Shown here in pieces: positions 20,924-29,393 of a DNA stretch of 64,000 nt. Source of the stretch: JAOUJD01 sp963841815 (GTDB taxonomy: Bacteria > Pseudomonadota > Gammaproteobacteria > Burkholderiales > Burkholderiaceae_F); assembly GCA_963841815.1 (NCBI GenBank), contig CAWJEE010000010.1:62001-126000 (forward strand), read 5' to 3'. Below the pieces are notes generated by a model. It did not search any database and was not told the origin of the DNA. It saw only the letters and a list, made by a program, of their open reading frames with translations. The translations under genes and the position numbers were made by a program. Within the stretch, counting starts at the first letter, position 1; the number at the start of each line of letters is the position of its first letter.

Positions 20924-23056
20924 TTACTTCATCGCGGCATTGATCTTCTCGGAGATCACGCGGGGCGTGATGAAGATGATCAGCTCGGTGCGGTCGCTGA
21001 TCCTGCTCGTGTTCTTGAAAAGGTAGCCCACCACCGGGAGATCGCCAAGGAGCGGCACCTTCGTCACGGTGGTCCGCTCCTGCTGCTCGTAGATTCCGCC
21101 CAGCACCACCGTGCCGCCGTTCTCGACGAGGACCTGCGTCTGCACGTTCTTCGTGTCGATTGCGGGGCCTGAGAGCGTTTCCTGGCCGCGCGTGTCCTTG
21201 TTCACCTTGACGTCGAGGAAGATCGCGCCTTCCGGGGTGATCTGCGGCGTGACCTCGAGCTTCAGGACAGCCTTGCGGAATTCGACAGCTGTCGCTCCGC
21301 TCGACGTCGCGTTCTGGTACGGAATCTCCGTACCCTGCTCGATCGTTGCCTTGACCTTGTCGGCGGTGACGACGCGCGGACTCGAGATGACCTTGCCGCG
21401 GCCATCGGCCTCGAGCGCGGTCAGTTCGAGGTTGATCAGGCGCGTCAGGCTGCTGTTGAAAAGCGTCAGCGCGAACTGGCCCGGATTGAAGCCGCCTATG
21501 CCGCCCGCCGGCAGGTTGACGTTGCTCGGCACGGTGCGGACGCTGCCCGGCGTACCCGGGAGCGTGCCGAAGATGTTCTGGCCGCCGACCGCCGACTCGT
21601 TGTTGGCCTTCCCGTAGCCGAGGCGCACGCCCAGGTTGCGGCTGAACTTGTCGTCGGCTTCGACGATCCGCGCCTCGATCAGCACCTGCGGGACGGCAAC
21701 GTCGACCCGTTGCAGCAGGCGGCGCACGTCCTCGAGGCGGGCCGCCGTGTCCTGCACGAACAGCTGGTTGGTGCGCGTATCGACCACGACCGTGCCGCGC
21801 TTCGACAACATGCGCTGCTTGTCGTCGGTCAGCAGGCGGCGCACGTCCTCCGCCTTCTGGTAATTGACCACGAATGCCTCGGAGCGCAGCGGCTCGAGTT
21901 CGGCGATCTGGCTGCGGGACTCGAGGTCGAGCTTTTCCTTCGTCGCGATCTCTTCACGCGGGGCGACCAGGATCACGTTGCCGTTCTTCCGCATGTCCAG
22001 TCCCTTGGACTGCAGGATGATGTCGAGCGCCTGGTCCCACGGAACGTCCTTGAGCCGCAGCGTGATCGTGCCGCCCACGGAGTCGCTCGTGATGATGTTG
22101 AGGTTCGTGAAGTCGGCGATCACCTGCAGCAGCGAGCGGACGTCGACGTTCTGGAAGTTCAGCGACAGGCGCTCGCCCTGGTAGCCCTGGCGCGATCCCT
22201 GGAACAGCCGCGACGGGTCTTCCTTGACCGGACGCACTTCAAGCACGAACCGCGTGTCGCTCTGGTAGGCGTTGTGCTCCCACAGCCCGCGCGGCTCGAC
22301 GACGAGGCGCGTGTTGTTGCCCTGCTGGCTCGCGCTGATCTGCGACACCGGCGTGGCGAAATCGGAGACGTCGAGGCGCCGCTTCAGCGTGTCGGGCAGC
22401 GCCGTATTCAGGAAGTCGACCACGATCGTGTTGCCCTGCTGGCGGATGTCGACGTTGGTGTTGGGGTCGCTCAGGTCGATGACCACACGGCCCTCGTTGT
22501 CGGCGCCACGGCGGAAGTCGATGCCGCGAAGCGAACGACCTCCTGTGAACGCACTCGGGCCGGCCGTTGCCTGGGCCGCCACCGGCGCACCGGCGGCAGT
22601 CGCCGCCGCTGGCGCCGGGGCTCCGGCGAAGCTGGCGCCCGCCGCCCCGCCCAGCGCGACCAGCACGCGTTTGCCGTCGACGGTGACGTTGTGCGTCAGC
22701 GAACGCTTCAGGTTCACCACCACGCGCGACCGGCCACCCGCCTGGACGACGTTCACCGAACGGACGTCGCCCTGGTTCAATTCAACGAGGTTCTTTCCGA
22801 GCGCGTTCACGGTCTGCGGGAGATCGAGCGCCACGCGCGCCGGGTTCGCCACCGAGAAGCTCGGCGGCACGCCCGACACCGGATTCTTCAGTTCGATGCT
22901 GACCACCACTCCGGTGGTGGTCGTGATCGCATCGATGCGCTCGATGGCGTTTTCACCCGACGACTGGCCCGCCGCCGTGCCGGTGACCGCGAGAAGACCG
23001 AGGACCGCGGCGAATCGCGACACCCGGCTGGCCAGACCCTTAATGGTGATGCTCAT
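20924..23056 (-). CDS. pilQ: Type IV pilus secretin
   Basis: Outer-membrane pore through which the type IV pilus is extruded. The 710-residue precursor starts MSITIKGLASRVSRFAAVLG, a Sec signal with a cut near TAAGQ. AMIN domains follow, then a secretin/TonB short N-terminal domain (LNFQNVDVRSLLQVIADFT), an N1 domain, and the secretin domain with PLLGDLPVVGYLF near the C-terminus. The ATG at 23056 has GGGAG six bases upstream and overlaps the pilP stop (ATGA); the longer frame is not used. A terminator follows. Confidence 0.96.
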   Translation of the reverse strand: MSITIKGLASRVSRFAAVLGLLAVTGTAAGQSSGENAIERIDAITTTTGVVVSIELKNPVSGVPPSFSVANPARVALDLPQTVNALGKNLVELNQGDVRSVNVVQAGGRSRVVVNLKRSLTHNVTVDGKRVLVALGGAAGASFAGAPAPAAATAAGAPVAAQATAGPSAFTGGRSLRGIDFRRGADNEGRVVIDLSDPNTNVDIRQQGNTIVVDFLNTALPDTLKRRLDVSDFATPVSQISASQQGNNTRLVVEPRGLWEHNAYQSDTRFVLEVRPVKEDPSRLFQGSRQGYQGERLSLNFQNVDVRSLLQVIADFTNLNIITSDSVGGTITLRLKDVPWDQALDIILQSKGLDMRKNGNVILVAPREEIATKEKLDLESRSQIAELEPLRSEAFVVNYQKAEDVRRLLTDDKQRMLSKRGTVVVDTRTNQLFVQDTAARLEDVRRLLQRVDVAVPQVLIEARIVEADDKFSRNLGVRLGYGKANNESAVGGQNIFGTLPGTPGSVRTVPSNVNLPAGGIGGFNPGQFALTLFNSSLTRLINLELTALEADGRGKVISSPRVVTADKVKATIEQGTEIPYQNATSSGATAVEFRKAVLKLEVTPQITPEGAIFLDVKVNKDTRGQETLSGPAIDTKNVQTQVLVENGGTVVLGGIYEQQERTTVTKVPLLGDLPVVGYLFKNTSRISDRTELIIFITPRVISEKINAAMK

Positions 23057-23625
23057 CGCTTGCTCCCTTGCTGCCGCATTGCGGCCTCCTGCAACTCCAG
23101 CTTCGAAGGCCGTTCGACCCACTCGCCGGCAGCGTCCTGGATGATTTCCTTGAGTTCGACTTCTGTTTCGGTGATCTTCGTGACGAGGCCGAAATTCTGT
23201 CCCATGTAATTCCCGACCTTGATCATGTGTGTCTGGCCCGCAACGTCGATCAACGCCGCATTGTTGCGTTGCTGCCGCAGCGTGCCAACCATCTTCAGCT
23301 GGTCGAGTGGATATCCCTCCAGCACTTCACGCCGGCGATCGAGGTCGGGCTTGAGGGCGCTCGCGCTGGCGCGCGCCTGTGCCTGGCGGGCGACGGCGAG
23401 GATCATCTTCTGCGGATCGAACGGATCGATCAGCGCCTTGCCTTCGTAGACGTAAGGCGAAAACTGCTTGGGCTCCGGCACGGGCTGGGTCGTCGGACGC
23501 ATGGTCTTGCGCGTCTCGTCCATCCACGCCCGGAGTTCCGCTTCATCGCCGCCGCCGCAGCCCGCAAGGAGGGCGGCGAGGACGGCCATGGTGATGGTGC
23601 GAAGTGGAGTGATCGTGAGGTTCAC
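23053..23625 (-). CDS. pilP: Type IV pilus assembly lipoprotein
   Basis: Inner-membrane lipoprotein that links the PilMNO alignment complex to the PilQ secretin. Predicted start is GTG at 23625, which overlaps the pilO stop (GTGA) and has AAGGA upstream. The protein is 190 residues with lipobox LLAGC (Cys23). The PilP domain contains YEGKALIDPFDPQKM and LDQLKMVGTLRQ. Confidence 0.93.
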   Translation of the reverse strand: MNLTITPLRTITMAVLAALLAGCGGGDEAELRAWMDETRKTMRPTTQPVPEPKQFSPYVYEGKALIDPFDPQKMILAVARQAQARASASALKPDLDRRREVLEGYPLDQLKMVGTLRQQRNNAALIDVAGQTHMIKVGNYMGQNFGLVTKITETEVELKEIIQDAAGEWVERPSKLELQEAAMRQQGSKR

Positions 23626-24266
23626 TTGGCAGGTCCTTTCGCCGGCTCCTTCGCCTTGCGCTGCGCGGCGAGCTCTTCCGGGTCCAGATACCGGTAGGTC
23701 TTGGCCGTGGCATCCAGGGTCAGGTTGCCGGTGCGGCCCGTCGAGACATTGAGGTTGTTCAACGTGACGATGCGCGGCAGATTGGCGATGTCGCTCGCGA
23801 ACGCGCCGAGGTCGTGGTACTTGCCGGCGAGCTTCACGGCGATCGGCAGTTCCGCGTAGTACTCGCGCACGTTGGTCTGGCCCGGGCGGAAGAGTTCGAA
23901 GTCGAGGCCGCGCCCGACGCCCGCCTGGTTGATGTCCGACAGAAGCGCATCCATCTCGGACTTGCTCGGCAACTGCTTCTCGAGCGTCAGGACGAACTGG
24001 CTCACCTGCTCGCGCTGCTTGCGCAGTTCGTCCAGGTTGATCGCCTGCTGCAGCTTGCTCCGGTACTCCACCTTGAGCCTTGTTTCCTCGGCCTGCAGCT
24101 GCTCGAGCTGCTCCTTCTGGCCACTCCAGAGACCGAACCAGCCGCCGACCGCGCACACGGCGATGACGAACAACCACAGCGCGACGCGCGGAACCATCGG
24201 CCAGGCGCCGACGTTTTCCAGCGTCAGGCCGCGGAATTCGGAGAGAAGATCACGACTGCTTGCCAT
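23622..24266 (-). CDS. pilO: Type IV pilus assembly protein PilO
   Basis: Inner-membrane alignment protein that pairs with PilN. The 214 residues include one transmembrane helix at about 28-46 (VALWLFVIAVCAVGGWFGL) and a coiled-coil stretch rich in Glu/Gln/Leu at 50-85. The periplasmic PilO fold contains LPSKSEMDALLSDINQAG. It is placed between pilN and pilP, overlapping pilP by GTGA. Confidence 0.95.
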   Translation of the reverse strand: MASSRDLLSEFRGLTLENVGAWPMVPRVALWLFVIAVCAVGGWFGLWSGQKEQLEQLQAEETRLKVEYRSKLQQAINLDELRKQREQVSQFVLTLEKQLPSKSEMDALLSDINQAGVGRGLDFELFRPGQTNVREYYAELPIAVKLAGKYHDLGAFASDIANLPRIVTLNNLNVSTGRTGNLTLDATAKTYRYLDPEELAAQRKAKEPAKGPAK

Positions 24267-24284
24267 CGTTGCCTCGTTCCCGCG

Positions 24285-25019
24285 TTATTTCTTCGGAGCC
24301 GCGCCAACAGGCGACGACGGCGTTGGGGTCGCGACGGCCGGAGTCGGCGCGGGTGTGGTCGCGGGTGCGGACGTGGGGGTCGCAACCGGAGCGCCGGCCG
24401 CCCGAACAGGCGTGCCCATCTTGGCGGCATCCGCCTGCTGCTGCATCTGCGTCCGTTCCGGCGTCGGTTTCATCGTGAAGTTCAGCGCGAACTCGAAGAC
24501 GCGCCGATTCACGCCGGTGGGGCCCTGCGGCGCAACCTTGATCTCGATGAGCTCGGGCTTCTCGAGAACGCGAGAGTTGTTCTGGAGGTTGCGCAGGAAC
24601 TCGGACACCCGCTCGTTCGAGGTGGCCCATCCGCCGACATTGACCTTGCGATCTTCCTGCTTGATGGTGCGCAGATAGATGCCCTCCGGCACCTGCTTCA
24701 CCAGTTCGTCGAGCAGATACACGGGCAGGTTGCGATCGGCCTGCAGGTCCTCCACCGCACGCTGCCGTGCACGCAGGCCTTCGATCTCCTGGCGCAGGGT
24801 GGCGATTTCCTTGATCTGGCTGTCCAGCTTCCGGTTCTCGCCGCGAACGAACTCGTTGCGCCCCTGCTGGTTGGAGATGTAGCCCTGCAGGATCGACCAC
24901 ACGAGCCCGATCATCAGCAGGCCGACGATGAAGGACAGGGCCGTCGCCGCCCAGAAGACCTTTTTCTTGAGTTCACGCCGCGCCTCGCGGTGCGGCAACA
25001 GATTGATGCGCGGGGTCAT
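24285..25019 (-). CDS. pilN: Type IV pilus assembly protein PilN, with Pro/Ala/Thr-rich tail
   Basis: Bitopic membrane protein; its short cytoplasmic N-terminus (TPRINLLPHREARR) binds PilM. The transmembrane helix is at about residues 21-44 and a periplasmic coiled-coil domain follows. The protein is 244 residues, some 40 longer than usual PilN, because of a C-terminal tail of Pro-Ala-Thr repeats (about residues 205-244). The ATG overlaps the pilM stop (ATGA); the ten upstream codons in frame are not used. Confidence 0.95.
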   Translation of the reverse strand: MTPRINLLPHREARRELKKKVFWAATALSFIVGLLMIGLVWSILQGYISNQQGRNEFVRGENRKLDSQIKEIATLRQEIEGLRARQRAVEDLQADRNLPVYLLDELVKQVPEGIYLRTIKQEDRKVNVGGWATSNERVSEFLRNLQNNSRVLEKPELIEIKVAPQGPTGVNRRVFEFALNFTMKPTPERTQMQQQADAAKMGTPVRAAGAPVATPTSAPATTPAPTPAVATPTPSSPVGAAPKK

Positions 25020-26092
25020 TTGTCGAACCTCCGCATCGCCAGTCCGCAAGGCGTCAGGAGCGCCGGCGCGTCCAAGCGCAACTGCTTGTCACGGATGTTC
25101 GGCGACACTTCCATTCCCTTGAACGGAGAGACGACCGACGTCGGCACCTGAGAGCGCTCCATGAGGGCGTCCGCAAGGCCACTCACCACGGCCGAGCCCC
25201 CCGCCAGCATGATCTGGTCGACCCGGCTGTAAGGGGTCGACGTGAAGAAGAACTGCAGTGCACGCGTGATCTCCGTGCTGGTGGTGTCGATGAACGGCTT
25301 CAGAACCGCCGTTTCGTAGTCCGCGGGCAGGTCGCCGCTTCGCTTCTTCTGTTCCGCTTCCTCGGTCGGGATGCCGTAGGTGCGCGAAATGTCGCCAGTC
25401 AGCTGCTGCCCGCCGAAGGGCTGCTCGCGTTCGTAAATCGCCTCGCCGTCGTGCATCACGGTGACGCTCGTGGTATTCGCCCCAATGTAGAAGACCGCGA
25501 TGACAAGGCCCTCGCCGCCGTTTGGCAGTTGCTGCACCAGGCGCTCGATCGCCGCACGCGAAGCGTATGACTCCACATCGACGACCACGGGCTTCAGGCC
25601 GGCCGCCTGCGCAACCGCCATTCGGTCCTCGACCTTCTCTTTACGGGACGCGGCGATCAGCACTTCGACATCGTCCGGCGCATTGGGGATCGGTCCCAGC
25701 ACCTGGAAGTCGAGGCTGACCTCGTCGAGCGCGAACGGGATGTACTGGTTCGCCTCGCTCTCGACCTGCATCTCGAGTTCTTCCTCGCGCAGGTTCGCGG
25801 GCAGGGCGATGCGTTTCGTGATCACCGCGGAGGCCGGCAATGCCATCGCGGCGTTGCGCACCTTCCCACCGGCTTTGCGCCAGGCGCGCTTCACGGCGTC
25901 GGCGACGATTTCTATCTTGTCGATGTTGCCGTCGACCACCGCACCGCGGGGGAGCGGCTCGATCGCATAGCGCTCGAGGCGCATCACGCCCTTGCCGGGT
26001 TCCGACAGTTCGACGATCTTGACGCTGGACGACCCGATGTCGAGTCCGATCAGCGGCGGCGATTTAGGCGAAAACGGCAGGTCAAAAGCCAA
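25016..26092 (-). CDS. pilM: Type IV pilus assembly ATPase-like protein PilM
   Basis: Cytoplasmic actin-like protein that binds the N-terminus of PilN. The 358 residues show the actin/FtsA-type phosphate loop LIGLDIGSSSVKIVEL near residues 14-29. They also show EVLIAASRKEKVEDRM, IGANTTSVTVMHDGE and LAGGSAVVSGLADALMER. First gene of pilMNOPQ, divergent from mrcA. Confidence 0.96.
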   Translation of the reverse strand: MAFDLPFSPKSPPLIGLDIGSSSVKIVELSEPGKGVMRLERYAIEPLPRGAVVDGNIDKIEIVADAVKRAWRKAGGKVRNAAMALPASAVITKRIALPANLREEELEMQVESEANQYIPFALDEVSLDFQVLGPIPNAPDDVEVLIAASRKEKVEDRMAVAQAAGLKPVVVDVESYASRAAIERLVQQLPNGGEGLVIAVFYIGANTTSVTVMHDGEAIYEREQPFGGQQLTGDISRTYGIPTEEAEQKKRSGDLPADYETAVLKPFIDTTSTEITRALQFFFTSTPYSRVDQIMLAGGSAVVSGLADALMERSQVPTSVVSPFKGMEVSPNIRDKQLRLDAPALLTPCGLAMRRFDK

Positions 26093-26484
26093 GGTGACGC
26101 TCCCAACGACGGTCCAAGCTCGAATTCGTGCTCAACGGGGCGTCCCAAGCGCGTCCGATGGACCGGGTGTCCCCAACCCCACTTCGCGGCCGTAGCGACA
26201 CCCGTTTTTCCTTATCTTTCGAGCGTTTACCGCGTTTTTATCGGACGGTACTTGAGATCCTAGCAACATAAGCAAAACACACACAAGCCCCGCATTCGGC
26301 CTAACCGTGCCCTTTTTGAGGGATAAACAACGAACGATCAAAGCCGAGGGGCATCCAATCTCGTAACGCACCTCGCTGCCGTGCGCACATGCCTTGAGTG
26401 ACATAATCCACGACTCCCTGTGCAGCGAAGCGCAAAAAAGCGGCCGCTCACACGTCTAGTTTTCCCTGCAGCAACCGCGCCGAC
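26093..26484. promoter_or_regulatory. Divergent promoter region between pilM and mrcA
   Basis: A 392-base gap of visibly lower GC content with several A/T runs. It must hold the promoters for pilMNOPQ (minus) and mrcA (plus). A 90-codon minus-strand ORF at 26132-26404 has no recognisable features and is taken as chance. No repeats or operators were recognised. Confidence 0.7.
26257..26286 (-). promoter_or_regulatory. Candidate promoter for pilMNOPQ
   Basis: On the minus strand TTGTGT (26286-26281) and TAGGAT (26262-26257) lie 18 bases apart in the AT-richer gap. The -35 match is weak (3 of 6). The predicted leader before pilM is about 160 bases. Confidence 0.35.
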
Positions 26485-28857
26485 GTGCCTTCTCCCGACC
26501 CGGGTCCGCAACACGAACAAGCCTCGTCCCGTCAGCGCCCGTGGGTCCTGCGGGCGGCGGGCAGCATCGCCCTGCTGATCGGTGGCGGCGCCCTGGCCGG
26601 CGTCTTCCTCGTGTTGTTCGTCTTCGCGATCGTCTATTCGAGCCTGCCGCCGATCGACGCGCTGACCGACTATCGCCCGAAGATTCCGCTGCGCGTGTGG
26701 ACCGCCGACGGCGTACTGATAGGCGAGTTCGGCGAGGAGCGGCGCGACTTCCTGCCCTTCGGCGAAATCCCGGACACACTGAAGAAGGCGATTCTCGCGG
26801 CCGAGGACGACAGCTTCTATAAGCATCGCGGGGTCGACTACACCGGCCTGATCCGCGCCGCCCTGTCGAACTTCGTGTCGGGCCGGCGCGGCCAGGGCGG
26901 AAGCACCATCACGATGCAGGTCGCAAGGAACTTCTTCCTGAGTTCCGAGCGCAGCTACGTGCGCAAGGTGTACGAGATCGCGCTCGCTTACAAGATCGAG
27001 TCGTCGCTGTCGAAGGACCGGATCTTCGAGGTCTACGCCAACCAGATCTTCCTCGGCCAGCGCGCGTACGGATTCTCGGCGGCGTCGCAGGTCTATTTCG
27101 GCAAGAAGGCGAAGGACCTCACGGTGGCGGAGATGGCGACGCTGGCGGGCCTGCCCGTGGCACCCAGCGCCTTCAACCCGTTTGTCAACCCGAAGCGCGC
27201 GAAGGCGCGGCAGCAGTACGTCCTGTCCCGGATGCTGCAGTTGGGATACATCGACAAGGCAACCCACGACGAAGCGGTGCTGCAGGAACTCAGGCCGCGG
27301 CAGACATCGCTGGTAAGCCCGGAAGGCACGCGCCTGCGGGTGCACGCAGAGTTCGCCTCCGAACTTGCCCGTCAGCTGGTGTTCGACGTATTCGGCAGCG
27401 AAACCTACACGCGCGGCCTGAACGTCACGACGACGCTTCGCAAGGACGACCAGGAGGTCGCGTACGCGGCGCTGCGCAAGGCCGTGCTCGACTACGACCG
27501 CAAGTACGGCTACCGAGGACCGGAATCGTTCATCGAGCTGGGCAATGACGCGAGCGTCCGCGAGCAGCGCATCGAGGACGCGCTCGTCGAGGCGATCGAG
27601 AGCCCCAACCTGCTGCCCGCGGTGGTGCTCGAAGTCGAACAGGGCGGCGTCCGGGTTGCCGTCGAGGGCGGTGCCACGCTCGACATCAAGAGCGACGGCC
27701 TGAAGTTCGTCGCGCCGTCGCTGTCCCCGAAGGCGCAGCCGAACCGCAAGATCGTCCCCGGCGCCGTGGTCCGGCTGTCACGCAACGACAAGGGCATATG
27801 GGAGATCACCCAGTTGCCGCAGGTGGAAGCCGCGTTCGTCGCGGCGAGTTCGAAGGACGGCGCCGTGCGGGCGCTCGTCGGCGGATTCGACTTCAACCTG
27901 AACAAGTTCAACCACGTCACGCAGGCGTGGCGCCAGCCGGGATCGAGCTTCAAGCCCTTCATCTACTCCGCTTCGCTCGAGCGGGGTTTCATGCCGAGCA
28001 CGCTGATCAACGACGCACCCATCTCGATCGACCCGGCGCTGACCGGAGGGCAGGCGTGGGAGCCGAAGAACTATGACGGCAAGTTCGAAGGCCCGCTGCG
28101 GCTGCGGCAAGGCCTCGCCAAGTCGAAGAACCTCGTGTCGATCCGGATCCTGCAGGCGATCGGCCCGGCTTTTGCGCGCGACTGGGTGACCCGGTTCGGA
28201 TTCGACGCCGACAAGCACCCGGCCTACCTGACGATGGCGCTCGGCGCGGGGTCCGTGACGCCGTGGCAGATGCTGAGCGCCTATGGCGTCTTCGCCAACG
28301 GCGGGTACCGCGTGAACCCGTACCTCATCACCAAGGTGACCGACAGCAGCGGCAAGACGCTGATGGAAGGCAAGCCTCTCGTGGCGGGAGACGAAGCCAA
28401 TCGCACGCTCGACGCGCGCAACGCGTACGTGATGGACAGCCTCATGAAGGACGTCACGCGCTACGGCACCGCCGCGCGCGCCGGCGCAACGTTGAAGCGC
28501 GCGGACATCGCAGGCAAGACCGGGACGACGAACGATTCGCACGACGCGTGGTTCGCCGGTTACGGCGGCGACCTGGTCGCGGTCAGCTGGCTCGGGTTCG
28601 ACCAGCCGCGCCCGCTGGGCGAGCGCGAGACCGGCGGCGGCCTGGCGCTGCCCATCTGGATCTCGTACATGTCGAAGGCGCTGTCCGGGGTCCCCGAGGC
28701 CGTGCGCGAAATGCCGCCGGGTGTGGTCCAGCTCGGCGGCGAGGTCTACTTCGTCGAGCACCAGCCCGGCCAGGGCGTGGCGAGCGTTGGCATGGACGAA
28801 GCCATGCCAGCCGAGGAACGCGCCAAGCGCGACACTGTTCGCGACCAGATTTTCTGA
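26485..28857 (+). CDS. mrcA: Penicillin-binding protein 1A
   Basis: Bifunctional inner-membrane enzyme that polymerises and cross-links peptidoglycan. The 790 residues comprise a short cytoplasmic tail, a membrane helix (about 23-51) and a glycosyltransferase domain with catalytic-type Glu107 in ILAAEDDSFYKHRGVD and GGSTITMQVARNFFL. An OB-like insert follows. The transpeptidase domain has SxxK (GSSFKPF), SxN (KSKN) and KTG (GKTGTTN). The start is GTG at 26485 with no clear Shine-Dalgarno. It is divergent from pilM, the usual arrangement. Confidence 0.96.
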   Translation: MPSPDPGPQHEQASSRQRPWVLRAAGSIALLIGGGALAGVFLVLFVFAIVYSSLPPIDALTDYRPKIPLRVWTADGVLIGEFGEERRDFLPFGEIPDTLKKAILAAEDDSFYKHRGVDYTGLIRAALSNFVSGRRGQGGSTITMQVARNFFLSSERSYVRKVYEIALAYKIESSLSKDRIFEVYANQIFLGQRAYGFSAASQVYFGKKAKDLTVAEMATLAGLPVAPSAFNPFVNPKRAKARQQYVLSRMLQLGYIDKATHDEAVLQELRPRQTSLVSPEGTRLRVHAEFASELARQLVFDVFGSETYTRGLNVTTTLRKDDQEVAYAALRKAVLDYDRKYGYRGPESFIELGNDASVREQRIEDALVEAIESPNLLPAVVLEVEQGGVRVAVEGGATLDIKSDGLKFVAPSLSPKAQPNRKIVPGAVVRLSRNDKGIWEITQLPQVEAAFVAASSKDGAVRALVGGFDFNLNKFNHVTQAWRQPGSSFKPFIYSASLERGFMPSTLINDAPISIDPALTGGQAWEPKNYDGKFEGPLRLRQGLAKSKNLVSIRILQAIGPAFARDWVTRFGFDADKHPAYLTMALGAGSVTPWQMLSAYGVFANGGYRVNPYLITKVTDSSGKTLMEGKPLVAGDEANRTLDARNAYVMDSLMKDVTRYGTAARAGATLKRADIAGKTGTTNDSHDAWFAGYGGDLVAVSWLGFDQPRPLGERETGGGLALPIWISYMSKALSGVPEAVREMPPGVVQLGGEVYFVEHQPGQGVASVGMDEAMPAEERAKRDTVRDQIF

Positions 28858-28862
28858 TCGCT

Positions 28863-29183
28863 TCAGCCGGGACCGAGCACGACGGGCTCACCGCCCTGGT
28901 TGGATACCAGCCGCGACAGCGCCGCGAAGAGTTCGGAACCATCGCGCGTGTCGCGCCACGCGCCGTCACGCCAGGCATAGTGGAAGGCACCATTCCTGCC
29001 GGCAACCCACATCTGCTGCATCGGCGCCTGGCTGTTGATCACCACCTTGGAACCGTCGCCGAGTTCGAGCGTCAGCACGTTGCCGCTGCGCGAGGGTTCG
29101 ATGTCCGCGCCGGTGGCGTCGACCGCGCGCTCGATGGCGCCCATCGCCTGCTCGGCGCGCTGGAGGAACTCGGTTTCCGTCAT
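28863..29183 (-). CDS. cyaY: Frataxin homologue CyaY
   Basis: Small iron-binding protein that modulates iron-sulfur cluster assembly at IscS/IscU. The 106 residues have an acidic first helix (TETEFLQRAEQAMGAIERAV) and the frataxin beta-sheet with VVINSQAPMQQMWVAGR and GAFHYAW. It converges on mrcA with 5 bases between stops. It is divergent from lptM with only 15 bases between start codons. Confidence 0.95.
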   Translation of the reverse strand: MTETEFLQRAEQAMGAIERAVDATGADIEPSRSGNVLTLELGDGSKVVINSQAPMQQMWVAGRNGAFHYAWRDGAWRDTRDGSELFAALSRLVSNQGGEPVVLGPG

Positions 29184-29198
29184 GTTAGAGTCGTCGGC

Positions 29199-29393
29199 AT
29201 GCGATTGATCCGTGGAACGATTCTAGCGGCCGCGTGCGTCGTCGCCCTCGCGGCCTGCGGGCAGAAGGGACCACTGTATCTCCCGCCGCCGCCCGCCGCG
29301 CCGCAATCGAAGGCGCCTCCGCCTGAGTCGGCGCCCTCCCGTCCCGCGGATCGCTCCTTCCCTGACGTCCCGGCGACGAACGAAAAGAAATGA
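29199..29393 (+). CDS. lptM: LPS-assembly lipoprotein LptM (YifL)
   Basis: Short outer-membrane lipoprotein; in E. coli it helps LptD reach its native disulfide state. The 64-residue precursor has a signal ending in lipobox ALAAC (Cys20) and the diagnostic CGQKGPLYLPPPP right after it. A Pro/Ser-rich tail follows. The stop overlaps the lysA start (ATGA). Only 15 bases separate its ATG from that of cyaY, so its promoter must lie inside cyaY. Confidence 0.93.
   Translation: MRLIRGTILAAACVVALAACGQKGPLYLPPPPAAPQSKAPPPESAPSRPADRSFPDVPATNEKK

Noticed and set aside
21710..23209. A 499-codon plus-strand open frame
   Set aside because: Antisense to pilQ and pilP, with no recognisable motifs.
26132..26404. 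A 90-codon minus-strand ORF in the pilM-mrcA gap
   Set aside because: No Shine-Dalgarno, no motif, and it fills a region expected to hold two promoters.
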